This document shows, piece by piece, positions 30,299 through 39,254 of a stretch of 39,254 nt of DNA. Positions within the stretch are counted from its first letter, which is position 1. Each line of letters starts with the position of its first letter. A program made the position numbers and the translations under genes. Under the pieces are notes generated by a model, which saw only the letters and a program-made list of their open reading frames with translations, was not told where the DNA came from and made no database searches. This stretch comes from Nemertoderma westbladi. Lineage: Eukaryota > Xenacoelomorpha > Nemertodermatida > Nemertodermatidae. Location: NCBI GenBank assembly GCA_032718475.1, contig JAUCBJ010003206.1:1-39254 (forward strand), given 5' to 3'.

Positions 30299-30301
30299 AT
30301 A

Positions 30302-30438
30302 CATCATTGCTTGCAAATGTCACTTTTCAGCGTTAAAGACCCTTGTTTATTTATGTAAACATCCCTCCCTGCGTTCGCTCGGTACATAAATAAACTCGGG
30401 TCAAAACGCTGCAAAGTGCTACTTTGCACACAATGATG
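30302..30438. mobile_element. Palindromic TA-flanked MITE
   Basis: Two arms of about 62 bp pair almost fully: CATCATTGCTTGCAAA... at the left against ...TTTGCACACAATGATG at the right, sharing CAGCGTT, GACCC and GTTTATTTATGTA. TA dinucleotides flank both ends (30300-30301 and 30439-30440), as expected for Tc1/mariner-type MITEs. Confidence 0.75.
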
Positions 30439-30440
30439 TA

Positions 30441-30927
30441 AATAGTTATTAGGGCGCCTTGAGTAAATGCACGTACGTACATACAGTAGTAATACTACAT
30501 GAATTTGTACTGTACGTAATAATGTAGTACATGTACTGTATCATCCTGTATGCTTCATATTAAATACAGTAGCTATACTATACTAAATATTCCAGAACAT
30601 TATTGACGTGTAGTCATGTAAAAGCAAATTCAACATACGACATAAAATATTTCAGAATTATCAGTGTATGCGTATTTAAAGTGGCGGTGGGATAAAGTCA
30701 AATTAAATAAAATAAGCATACAGATGCATACAAATGCACCTACAGGTCTGGTTTGTTGCAAACGATGCACCAGGTTCCGGTTATCAGCACAATTTATACT
30801 TTCGCTAATATCTACTGGATACTTTATGCATACAATTACATACACAAACAAGTCGCAAAATCTTTGTATAATTCTTGATGAGATTACAGCGAGGATTGAT
30901 TGAGATTGTACAATACTATCGCCTCGC
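30441..30927. other. AT-rich spacer without recognised gene
   Basis: It contains GTAC/TACAGTA-rich low-complexity DNA at 30470-30560 and nothing recognisable beyond that. Confidence 0.35.
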
Positions 30928-30972
30928 TCCCATCTTGGTGTAGTGGTTAATTCCGTTGCCGAAAGCATGCCG
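30928..30972 (+). repeat. tRNA-like A-box fragment (SINE head or tRNA relic)
   Basis: CTTGGTGTAGTGGTTAATTC resembles the 5' half of a tRNA, with an A box (TGGTGTAGTGG). No anticodon arm or B box follows, because LINE copy 3 begins at 30973. It may be the head of a tRNA-derived SINE interrupted by, or fused to, the LINE. Confidence 0.35.
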
Positions 30973-31791
30973 ATGAAGTGTCATTTCGGCACTTCTGAAT
31001 TTTGTTGTCAGTCCAGGGGGCCCTTTTCCTGTTTCGAGGGTATACAGGAACTGTTCACTTAACTGCTTCTGTGAAGGCAGTATAGCCCTCACAGTGATCT
31101 GCCGCCTCAGAGGCAAGAACCTCGTTGCTCAACTGTAGCGTGAAGCTGGATCTCACACTTGGCTGTTGCAACAGAGAGGACCAGTCATGCCGCAGCAAGG
31201 CAGATTTCGTTGTTTTGCTAGCACGCAGACTAAGTCTTACCTTGGCCACAATAAGGCGGAGATCACTGGAGAAGGGTCGAAGTGTAAATGCTTTAGTCTT
31301 GTATAGAGCTCGACTGTATTTCCTACGAAACAGAATATGGTCTATCTGGGACTTGTGACCACTGGATCCACTATGAGTCCATACCTTTCCAGTTCGCTTC
31401 TTGAACTGGGTTCCAGCCGAAAACAATCCATTTCCAGAGATAAAATCCTGAAGATGGACGGAATTTCGGTTAACACTATTGCTATAGACCCAGGGCGATG
31501 TAGGTGATTGATGCAGACTTGCATTAAAGTCTCCCAAGAATGTTAAGAATGCATGCTGATCCACTCCATCAGTAGCTGCTTGTAGATTGTGGTAGAAATT
31601 TTCCACCTCCTCTACAGGGGCAACACTAGTTGGAGAGTAGCACACAATCAGAACCACCTTAGGAAACTTCTTAGCCAGTCTTCCAGAACATCATAAGTGG
31701 CAACGGATGATGCGGTTAGAGATTTGGTCTATTTTGTCCAATGCTGCATGTGCAGTTGGATTCATCAATAGACCAATACACCATTGCCACT
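30973..31791 (-). pseudogene. LINE copy 3, internal endonuclease fragment
   Basis: Collinear with about 11603-12439 of copy 1, truncated at both ends, with no (TAG)n tail. It has small deletions (for example after the GAACTGTT near 31050 and in the QQLSNRYEAL region) and a His-to-Leu change in the endonuclease SDH motif (SSDLRLIVAK). The longest frame, 31055-31657, carries GDFNASLHQ and QIDHILFRRKY. It has diverged more than copy 2, so it is an older insertion or a relic of one. Confidence 0.85.
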
Positions 31792-32411
31792 AACCAAAAC
31801 AATAAACTAAAGTTAATATAACAGGTTACAGTTTTATTTTTTGGAGTAGTCAGCTGTAATCTGTGTCGCATTTTCCCTGGGGAGGAATGAATTTCTATTG
31901 CGTCGAAGTTCCCCCCTCCCTTTCTGAAAATATCAGTAATAATTAACGGAATTAATTTCCAATTATATAAATCATCAGTATTATGTACAAATAACTTTTT
32001 ACTTTATTCTACATATGAAATAAAGTGGATCATAAAGTTTCGCGCTTATTTTTTTGTAATATATTGTTCCACATTCATTTTACAGTAACGCGTAATTTCA
32101 TTTTGCACTTAACTTCACGAAAATATATTTTAATTAATGCAATTTGGATTCGAGATCAAACACGAACGAACATGTAGGCCTACACGCAATACATGGTAAC
32201 TGTACCACGTACACAATACACAAGCAGTAGCGTTTAGTGGAGAGTGAAATAAAAGTGTTACATGAAGTAGAAAGAGTAAAAAATACAGTGAAAAGTGCAA
32301 AATAAAATTAGGAACAATTATATAAAGTTTCACTATAGTACCAGTTCTTCTCTAGCACAATGAAAGCTACAGTACATTCACGATTCACTACAATTGAATA
32401 TTTACTTGCAT
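31792..32411. other. Spacer downstream of the MLF gene
   Basis: AT-rich. At 31792-31810 it holds an inverted copy of a TTTATTGTTTTGGTTAG word that also occurs near 34900 and 35290. No gene is visible. Confidence 0.4.
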
Positions 32412-32417
32412 TTTATT
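32412..32417 (-). terminator. Poly(A) signal of the MLF gene
   Basis: TTTATT on the plus strand is AATAAA on the minus strand, about 45 bp beyond the MLF stop codon. Confidence 0.55.
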
Positions 32418-32460
32418 TACAGTATATATTTTTACAGATCAATTTGTCAGTGATGTTCTT

Positions 32461-33135
32461 TTAGTACTTAATAGCTTGTCTGTTTTTATGAGCGGGTTTT
32501 CTGGTGTGACCTTCCAACTCCCTACCAACCCGGTTGAACTCGGACATTCGATGATCCCACTCTCTGTTGAATCCCTCCAAATCATCCTCTCTCATATTCA
32601 TCATGTTCTCCCTCTGGGTTTCCTCATTGGTTCTGAGATCTCGTCGCCTTTCTATCTCGTGACCTCTCTCGTTAATGTGGTGCCCCACTGACATTTTAGA
32701 TTCTTGTTTTCTTGAGTCTTTCAGTGCTTTTCGAGTCTCTTTTATTCCACCCGGGGCTGTACGCGTAGAACTCATGGCCTGATAAACTTCCGGATCTTGA
32801 TTGGGATCGGTCTGGCGGTACGACTGGAAACTCGTCTGCATGTAGGAGTGTCCGTCGCTTTGGAAGCTGGGATCGGTGTTGATACGATCGAACTGCGCCG
32901 GTATGTCGTTCATTAGCGAGTTCATCTCCGTCATCATGGACTGGAATAACGGCGGTGGTTGAAGATCCATGAAAGATTGGCGTTCGGTCACTCTTCTGTT
33001 CTGAGGTCGTTGTCTCTCGGTTTGTAGCGGAAGGGGCGGCAATATACTCCTGTGTGATTCGCGAAACATATCGTCCATATCAGGGAATGAAGGATGGTCA
33101 AAAAACGGGTCGTTAAACATCGAACCAAACGCCAT
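32461..33135 (-). CDS. MLF: Myeloid leukemia factor (MLF1/MLF2) family protein
   Basis: The 224-residue single-exon product follows the MLF layout: an N-terminal MFNDPFFDHPSF segment, a low-complexity Pro/Gln/Met middle with MMTEMNSLM, then the conserved core (about 95-205) with SFQSY, GGIKETRKALKDSRKQESKM, SVGHHINERGHEIERRRD and the EDDLEGFNREWDHRM helix. Family members bind 14-3-3 and chromatin-linked partners, shuttle between nucleus and cytoplasm, and suppress protein aggregation in flies. The length is close to the usual 220-300 residues. The start ATG is preceded in frame by no obvious longer coding sequence. Most animal MLF genes are split by introns; this one is not, so it may be a retrocopy kept open by selection or by youth, or the lineage may be intron-poor. 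Confidence 0.9.
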   Translation of the reverse strand: MAFGSMFNDPFFDHPSFPDMDDMFRESHRSILPPLPLQTERQRPQNRRVTERQSFMDLQPPPLFQSMMTEMNSLMNDIPAQFDRINTDPSFQSDGHSYMQTSFQSYRQTDPNQDPEVYQAMSSTRTAPGGIKETRKALKDSRKQESKMSVGHHINERGHEIERRRDLRTNEETQRENMMNMREDDLEGFNREWDHRMSEFNRVGRELEGHTRKPAHKNRQAIKY

Positions 33136-34767
33136 TAGGTATATTTTATATTTAATATCAAATTAATAATACTGTATCTATACTGGTAGTTAATATAATT
33201 ATAGTGAATATACTAATACGTTATATTGTAGAAGAAGGTTTCCTAACAGTAGTAGATTGGACCCAACCGTAATGCTGATTAGTTAAAATATATAAACTTT
33301 ACACAGCAAAATTATAGGCCTAGGTGTAAGTAGTCAGTATAAGAATAATATTATATATAATCGATATAATGATACAAGTTAGCAAAACTAAAATTAATTT
33401 CAATTTATAATAGCTATTTCTTTTACAAAAAGAAAGCGACATTTTTATTTTTAAATTGTTACCTTTTCGCTCGAATTTACCTCTATATCGGGAGAAAAGG
33501 AGTAATTTTTTCCTTAGGTAAAAAATACTCCATTAGGACTGCATTGATTTTAAATTTTTCCCGGCGAAAAAAGTAAAACAAAAATTATTTTGGTAGAATT
33601 TGTTAAATTTTATTGCATGTGTTGAAAGAGCATCGGCGTAGAAAAGGTTTATAAATAGACTTCAGCGTACGATACTTCTTGCAATCTTTGAACGCATATA
33701 TCTTAGCTGTTTCTCAACGAAATTCAAATGATATGAAAAATTATTCACTGATATGAAGAATGGCGACGATAGGAGATGTGCAATTTTGCAAAAGACACTT
33801 TTTTAAAACGCATATAAACAAATTTACAGGCAAAATCAAAAATTCCGGCTTCATGTGGACATCGACGGAGAGTGGAACTAGTTGTGTTTCAAATTTCAAG
33901 CAATATGATAAAAATTTGTAGAAAAATTTGGGGGGGGGGGGGGGGGGGTGGCGGGGTCCATGTCCGTGTCATCAGAAAATGATACTATATTACGGGTCAT
34001 GGAGTAATATAATACATAAGGGCATTCTAGAAAAAATTAAATTTCATGTGATGTGTTTTACATTTTTATTTTTTGCAGACTTTGACTCGGTAGTGTGATC
34101 GCGGCCTAAATAATTATTGAGCAACAAAAAATACTAATTTAAGAATAAAATTACGTATTACATGGCGCATGGGGAAAAAATGTAGAACATTTTTTCAATA
34201 TTATTATCTCGCAGTTTATTAACATCGCTGGAGCACGTTAATCAAATAATCAAACCAAAATTATCATTAAACTAGCTACTGGGGGACTGGAGCAAAATAT
34301 CCTACTACTAAACATTTAATGCTAAATTAATTAATAATTACCAACATAATTACTACTGTATTCCTTTAATATATACCATCTGTACATACGGATCCAGAAC
34401 TTCTCGAATTATTTGTTACCAATAATAAAGCCACACTCTACGTACTGTATTGTAAATAAATCCCAGGAAAAATAAATGAGCCTTAGCAATATTATATATA
34501 CCGTTCAACCAATAGGGGAATAAGAATTCGCTGTTGAAATTCCAGAGCGTTGCAGAGGGATATTTGGCAATATCCCTGTCGCTTTAATACTGAGATGGCA
34601 TGCCTTCTAGGTACTAACCAATAGGAGACCAGCATTAATAACGGTTTCTCCAAGTAGTGCTTTATTATTGTAATTCTGGCCCAGGCCTGGAAACAATTCG
34701 AACGTTTAGAACTTCAAAGAATCAACCATGGATCAGTGACGTATTTAAGTTTTCGTCAAGGTGTAGG
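33136..34767. other. Gene-free AT-rich stretch with hairpin and G tract
   Basis: 33501-33531 forms a hairpin (GGAGTAATTTTTT paired with AAAAAATACTCC). A 19-base G run lies at 33930-33948, followed by TGGCGGGG. The short frame at 34657-34839 has no recognisable content. No other feature is seen. Confidence 0.45.
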
Positions 34768-35060
34768 ATAAGGTACCGGTACGCAAATTGCCTATTGCGG
34801 TGTCGTTTCAGCCTTCTCATAGGGTTAATGTTAAATTAATATTGAAAAATTAGTGCCTAGAAGTAAACATTTTACTGTAAACTGTGTTCCTAAATTTAGT
34901 TTATTGTTTTGGTTAGAAATGCCTGCCATTATAACCTGCTACTTACCATATATTAAGTTACCTTAAATGGTGAGTATCGAAATTAATCATTCGTGAAATT
35001 AAGTTAATATGTTAAAATAGGCTGAAACGACACCCCAATTGGTAATATGCCCCGGTACAC
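34768..35060. mobile_element. Imperfect palindromic MITE candidate
   Basis: Inverted arms meet at both ends: GGTACCGGTACGCAAATTGCC and GCGGTGTCGTTTCAGCC at the left (34771-34813), against GGCTGAAACGACACC and GGTAATATGCCCCGGTAC at the right (35020-35057). The length is about 290 bp. A clear target duplication was not found. Confidence 0.5.
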
Positions 35061-37248
35061 ACAAAGAAAGTAGATACATGGAGAATGGGGAGGGGATTAT
35101 GAATATTACTGTTACGCACTTTTTATGTTCAGATAGTTCATAATACACCAACGCCCATGTGATTTCACTTTTCGGTCGACTTTTTATTGGAAATTTAAAT
35201 ATGAAGATTTTTAATTTTTTTAAATTTATCTTTATTAAGTGTATTATAGAGCTTATTTCTGTCTTATAACCTGTACATATACTAATTCGTTTATTGTTTT
35301 GGTTAGAATCAGCCCTTCTGAAACCTGTGGTTTAATGAAAACCTGGTATACTTTAAACTGCAAACTGAAATATAACAGCAGAAAGTCTGGTAAACATCTT
35401 AAGGGCAATCATGAATATTGTTAAGATATGTGCCTAACTATAGTAATATACTGTATAACACGAGCGTAACGAGCGGAAAATTTGAAACCATGTTATCGAG
35501 ATTTTTACATCTTAATACAATACAATTAATACAATTAATGTTTGACCTAATTGGCTATAATGTTCATTGTTACTTTCCTGCTTGGCTACCAATTTGAAAA
35601 ATATTAATAAATATAATATAGAATATCGCTGAATAATTCTGATAAAGGAGCGCAAACTCAAACAGTAACTATAGTCATAGTGGTTGCTCGGCATACACGA
35701 ACCCAACCCAGCCTCCGGCTCCGACGAGAGAAACACATCCAGGAAACAATCCAGACAGGAAACAACGAGCTTGACGTCAAGAGCTTTGCTCTAATTTTCG
35801 CTTCTTAACATTGTTTCTATGGGTGGTTCACCATCCCCCCCCCCCCCCCCCCCCCCCAGCCTAGAGGGTAAGAGGCTTAAACCAGAAAACTCGGACCGGG
35901 GAAAATGTGTATTTCTCATATAAAACACATTTCCCGCACCTTAGTGAATTAACAAAGATGTGGAACAGCTTCGATATGAAACGGAAAATATCAATTTTGT
36001 CAGAATTTTGTTTCAACCTTCCTCAATCTCCGCAATACAAACAATAATTAATTATATAAGGACTGAATATTTCTGGAACTTTAGATTACCTATCAGTTTG
36101 TTGTTAAATGAACTGAACTGAGTTAAATGCTACTGGCCACAAATTAATTTATTCACCATTTAAAATAGACCCTAAGTCAACCCAACCCGCGTTCTTACAT
36201 ATTTATCTCACTCAACCAAAATAATTAATATATTATAATATATTTATCACAGCTTTTAAAGGTTACTATAAATACACCTCGTTCTCCGTGAAATAATATT
36301 AAATTTTCGGAATTAATTATTTATTTAATCGGCAATAAAAATGACACGTAATTTACAGTTACATTAAAAATTACACCGTCAGGTATTTAACGGATTCAAA
36401 TTTATTATTTATGTAGTTTAATTTAAATAGTTAATATGACTGCAAATTTCTATTCGTTCTACAGTTCTATTAGCTAAACCTACAACAATATGTAAAACTT
36501 TACTAAAGATTTAGTACAGCCATGAAATTTACTCAATAAACACGGCGGAACCACATGTATTTCCTTGGTCGCAAAATATCGTGTGATTAATTGCAGCCAA
36601 TATTATCACACCAGATTTAATGTTCCATGGCTCAATAACACATACAATTAGGAAAAATGAATTTCATACTAATTTTTGAAATTTAAATAACTACCAGTAT
36701 CAGAAATAATAAATATATGGTAATGCCATGAATAATTAGAACTTCTAATCACTAAATTTGTATGTAAACATCATTTCGTTAGAATCACTATAAAATATAA
36801 ATTACATCGATCTCGTACAACTAACTTTGTATCTTTATAAGCATGTACTGTTACTGTTAATATTTTAATATAACTATTGAATAAAATAAATATTTCCGAT
36901 AATTTGTAAAATAACCTGAGCTCAAAATTTCCAATCAGGTAGGTTTCTACCTATATTGTAAGATACCGGTACGATTAAATTTAAATATAAGTTCTCTATC
37001 ATAATCAAACTGAATCTGATAAAGAAAGAGGAGATTAATGGACAGACGGTATGTAGGTCGGTGCCTTTATATGTTGCATCAAAATATTACATCAATAAAA
37101 TGTTCGGTGCCCAGAAAGGGATCAATGGAAAAATTGTTTTATTATTAAGTTGTGCGAACAAGATAGTAAGTTGTGCCCACATGCATAGCCACAAGGTTCT
37201 AAGTTACACGCAAAATGGCACTAGATAGAAAAAATATTGAATATATTG
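35061..37248. other. Gene-free AT-rich stretch with a C tract
   Basis: A 23-base C run lies at 35835-35857. A ~20-bp word at 35289-35309 repeats that near 34899-34919. Apart from these, 35900-37248 is strongly AT-rich, with no open frame longer than about 75 codons and nothing I can name. Confidence 0.4.
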
Positions 37249-37641
37249 TAGTGTTTAAAAGGGATCCCGATCCCAATCCCGAAAAACGGAATCCCGACTT
37301 TTTTTTGGATCGGGATCCCTAAGTATAAATAGTGAAGTAAATTTGTTGAATATCTGATAAATAGTTGCAGCAGAATGGAATATTGATTATATCGAATTTA
37401 TATCAGTAAACCATCTAGTAATCAATTGGAAAATAATTTTAATATAACTTTATCTTACTAATATTTCAGAAGTGAAAGATAAAGTGAGTGTTACCGAAAA
37501 CCCGCCACATATACTATTAACTTTAAGGAATTTAATCCAAATTTGCAATGCCGATCCCAAAAACGGGATCCCGAGAGTGATATTCCCGGTCCCGTTCCCA
37601 ATTACGGAAATACCGAAAAGTCTGATCCCGTTTAAACACTA
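37249..37641. mobile_element. GATCCCG-rich TIR MITE, hAT-like candidate
   Basis: The ends are TAGTGTTTAAAAGGGATC at the left and GATCCCGTTTAAACACTA at the right (inverted). The subterminal zones are full of GGGATCCCGATCCC-type words in both orientations (37260-37320 and 37552-37632). The flanking 8-mers ATATATTG and ATATAATA agree at six of eight positions, so the 8-bp duplication is suggestive only. 393 bp, no coding. Confidence 0.65.
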
Positions 37642-37732
37642 ATATAATATATTCATATGTCCCTTTAGGGGCTCCGTACGTACTTATTGAAATAATAATT
37701 ATATTAATAAAGAAATGGTAATGAAATGTCGC

Positions 37733-38656
37733 CTACAGACCTACCATTATAGCACTGAGATCCCACAACTTTTCCGCCAAACATAGATCTCTTCCCTGCG
37801 ACGATGTTTGTTTCTCTTTACAGTCGCTGAAATACTTTCCGGAACTGGATTCCAACCCCGGACAGACGGCGCAATGGATGCTCGTCTGGGCTCCCTCGAG
37901 AGGTGTCTTAGACACGATATACTGGGGATAATTGGAGCATCGCTTAAGGAATGCGTGGAATCGAGATAGTTTGCCGAAATTCCTCATCAATTCCGTGTTG
38001 ACAACCCCGGGGTGGAGAGAGAAGGTAGAAATATTGGTTCCTTTGAGGCGGTCGTTGAGCTCAATAGTGAAGAGAATATTGGCCAACTTACTGCGGCTGT
38101 AGGCCTGTAAGCTATTGTACTTCCTGTCACAGTTTATATCGTCAAACTGCATTCCAATACGACAAAGCGTGTGGCCCATCGACGATACGTTGATTATTCG
38201 TCCGTTGTCTGAAGTCGATTTCATAAAGTCAAGAAGCAGATTTGTCAAAAGAAAATGTCCAAGATGGTTTACTCCAAACTGGTACTCGAAACCATCATTC
38301 GTGCTCCACTTTGGGCATAACATAACTCCAGCGTTGTTGATCAGTATGTCCAGACTATTCTCATTGTCGACTATATCCTTAACGAAGGCCCGCACCGATT
38401 CCAAGGAAGCTAAGTCCAACTGTTTGTATACAACCTCCTGATTCCCCGTGGAGTCCCGTATATCTTTGGCTGCCATTTCCCCCCTGCATTCATCCCGACA
38501 ACCCAATATAACCCGCGCTCCTCTCGTAGCTAGGTCCCTACCGGTTTCCTTCCCGATACCCGTATTTCCTCCAGTTATAATAACGGTTTGCCCTTCCAGT
38601 CTGGTTTCGCACCGACATACTCCCCCGGCTATGTACTTCCAAAAGAAGTCGAACAT
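37733..38656 (-). CDS. Short-chain dehydrogenase, retinol dehydrogenase 11-14-like
   Basis: 307 residues, single exon. Classical SDR layout: a short hydrophobic N-terminus (MFDFFWKYIAGG), the NADP-binding TGGNTGIG (28-35), NNAG (107-110), the active-site Asn in VNHLGHF (N130), the catalytic Ser in INVSSMGH (158-159) and YSRSK (Tyr186, Lys190), then HPGVVNTEL (215-223). The catalytic tetrad appears intact, so oxidoreduction of retinoids or other lipid alcohols/aldehydes at the ER or another membrane is likely; the real substrate cannot be read from sequence. The length matches the RDH11/12/13/14 group. The start ATG lies just downstream (minus sense) of an (ATTA)n stretch. Like its neighbours it lacks introns, which is unusual for this family in animals. 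Confidence 0.92.
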   Translation of the reverse strand: MFDFFWKYIAGGVCRCETRLEGQTVIITGGNTGIGKETGRDLATRGARVILGCRDECRGEMAAKDIRDSTGNQEVVYKQLDLASLESVRAFVKDIVDNENSLDILINNAGVMLCPKWSTNDGFEYQFGVNHLGHFLLTNLLLDFMKSTSDNGRIINVSSMGHTLCRIGMQFDDINCDRKYNSLQAYSRSKLANILFTIELNDRLKGTNISTFSLHPGVVNTELMRNFGKLSRFHAFLKRCSNYPQYIVSKTPLEGAQTSIHCAVCPGLESSSGKYFSDCKEKQTSSQGRDLCLAEKLWDLSAIMVGL

Positions 38657-39065
38657 ATTATTAATTAATTAATTAATTATTAAAGCTTTTATTACATATA
38701 CAGCAGTACAGACAGACAGTGAGGTACTACACCTACTCCTGTGATCTACTGTATCATCATACATGTCATATGCCTAGGCCTATACCAGTACTGCAGTATA
38801 CTGCATGGTGATGGTGAATTAATGTCTCGCCTCTGTTTAACTAATTAAATACAAACCAATGAAATCAGAAATATTATCTTGAACGGTCAATATTTAATAG
38901 GTTGGTTTAATTTGGCGGTTACTTCAAATCCAATGCATAACATGTCTGAATTGCTTTAAGCTACTGCTATGCCAGTATGCGTTACCGGTACCCGATACCG
39001 ATACCAAGATACACGAGTCGTTAAAAACAGGTTTGCTCTTTGGTAAATTCAAATTTCCCGCTTTA
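38657..39065. other. Upstream region of the SDR gene
   Basis: It begins with ATTA repeats (38657-38680), followed by CAGTACTGCAGTA-type low-complexity DNA. No gene or TATA box I would call. Confidence 0.35.
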
Positions 39066-39200
39066 ATTGTGGGTCATAAACATTAATGAGGGACATAAAC
39101 TTTAATGAGGGACACACATTAATCAGGGACACAAACATAAATGAGGGGCACACATTAATCACTGACACAAACATTAATGAGGGACACAAACATTAAGGGT
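39066..39200 (+). repeat. ~19-bp tandem repeat
   Basis: About seven degenerate units of AACATTAATGAGGGACACA, with variants such as ATAAATGAGGGGCACAC and TTAATCACTGACAC. Confidence 0.85.
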
Positions 39201-39254
39201 CGAGTAGTAGGCATTTTTTCCATACAAACTACTATTAAGCCTCGGTATAATTTT

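Overview
The window looks like a TE-dense, AT-rich piece of a metazoan nuclear genome, probably a marine invertebrate. The reasons are a eukaryotic gene set (an SLC6 transporter, a myeloid leukemia factor and a retinol-dehydrogenase-type SDR), metazoan-type mobile elements (an endonuclease/RT LINE, BEL/Pao, hAT, Mutator-like and TA-flanked MITEs), many TAGGCCTA words, and no operons or bacterial signals. The species cannot be named from the sequence.

Layout. 1-870 is a dispersed repeat with a TATA box. It abuts a minus-strand GC-rich set of overlapping ORFs (854-2150) that ends in a coiled-coil protein made of 10-residue repeats. 2647-3515 is a decayed LINE reverse transcriptase. 3823-7776 is a long-TIR foldback element with a near-perfect 9-bp target duplication, and it carries a 692-bp hAT MITE (5187-5878). 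9647-12459 is a 5'-truncated but otherwise open LINE (copy 1) between 91-bp direct repeats. 12915-16045 is repeat-rich with inverted arms. 16311-17040 is a second copy of the 1-870 repeat, and 17116-19002 beside it encodes an unfamiliar protein: a DEDD-exonuclease-like N-terminus, three zinc-knuckle-like clusters and a basic tail. The 5' coding part of that gene is split by a 9-bp-TSD, long-TIR element (19017-22318), which was itself later entered by LINE copy 2 (19448-21883). The interrupted frame resumes at 22319.

23160-23590 holds diverged repeats. 24131-24850 is the C-terminal pol remnant of a BEL/Pao element with an in-frame stop. It is broken by a 102-copy, 24-bp array (24851-27298) that varies at one base only. 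The right third holds three host-like genes, all on the minus strand and all intronless: a very divergent SLC6 transporter (27534-29801), MLF (32461-33135) and an SDR (37733-38656), with small MITEs and LINE copy 3 (30973-31791) between them.

The window has no evident single pathway. Its main story is layered transposition, datable from nesting and target duplications, around a few genes. The least explained items are the exonuclease-like/zinc-knuckle gene and its shared 3' repeat, the overlapping ORFs with a TAATG junction, the two-state 24-bp array, and the SLC6 protein with altered gate and ion-site residues.
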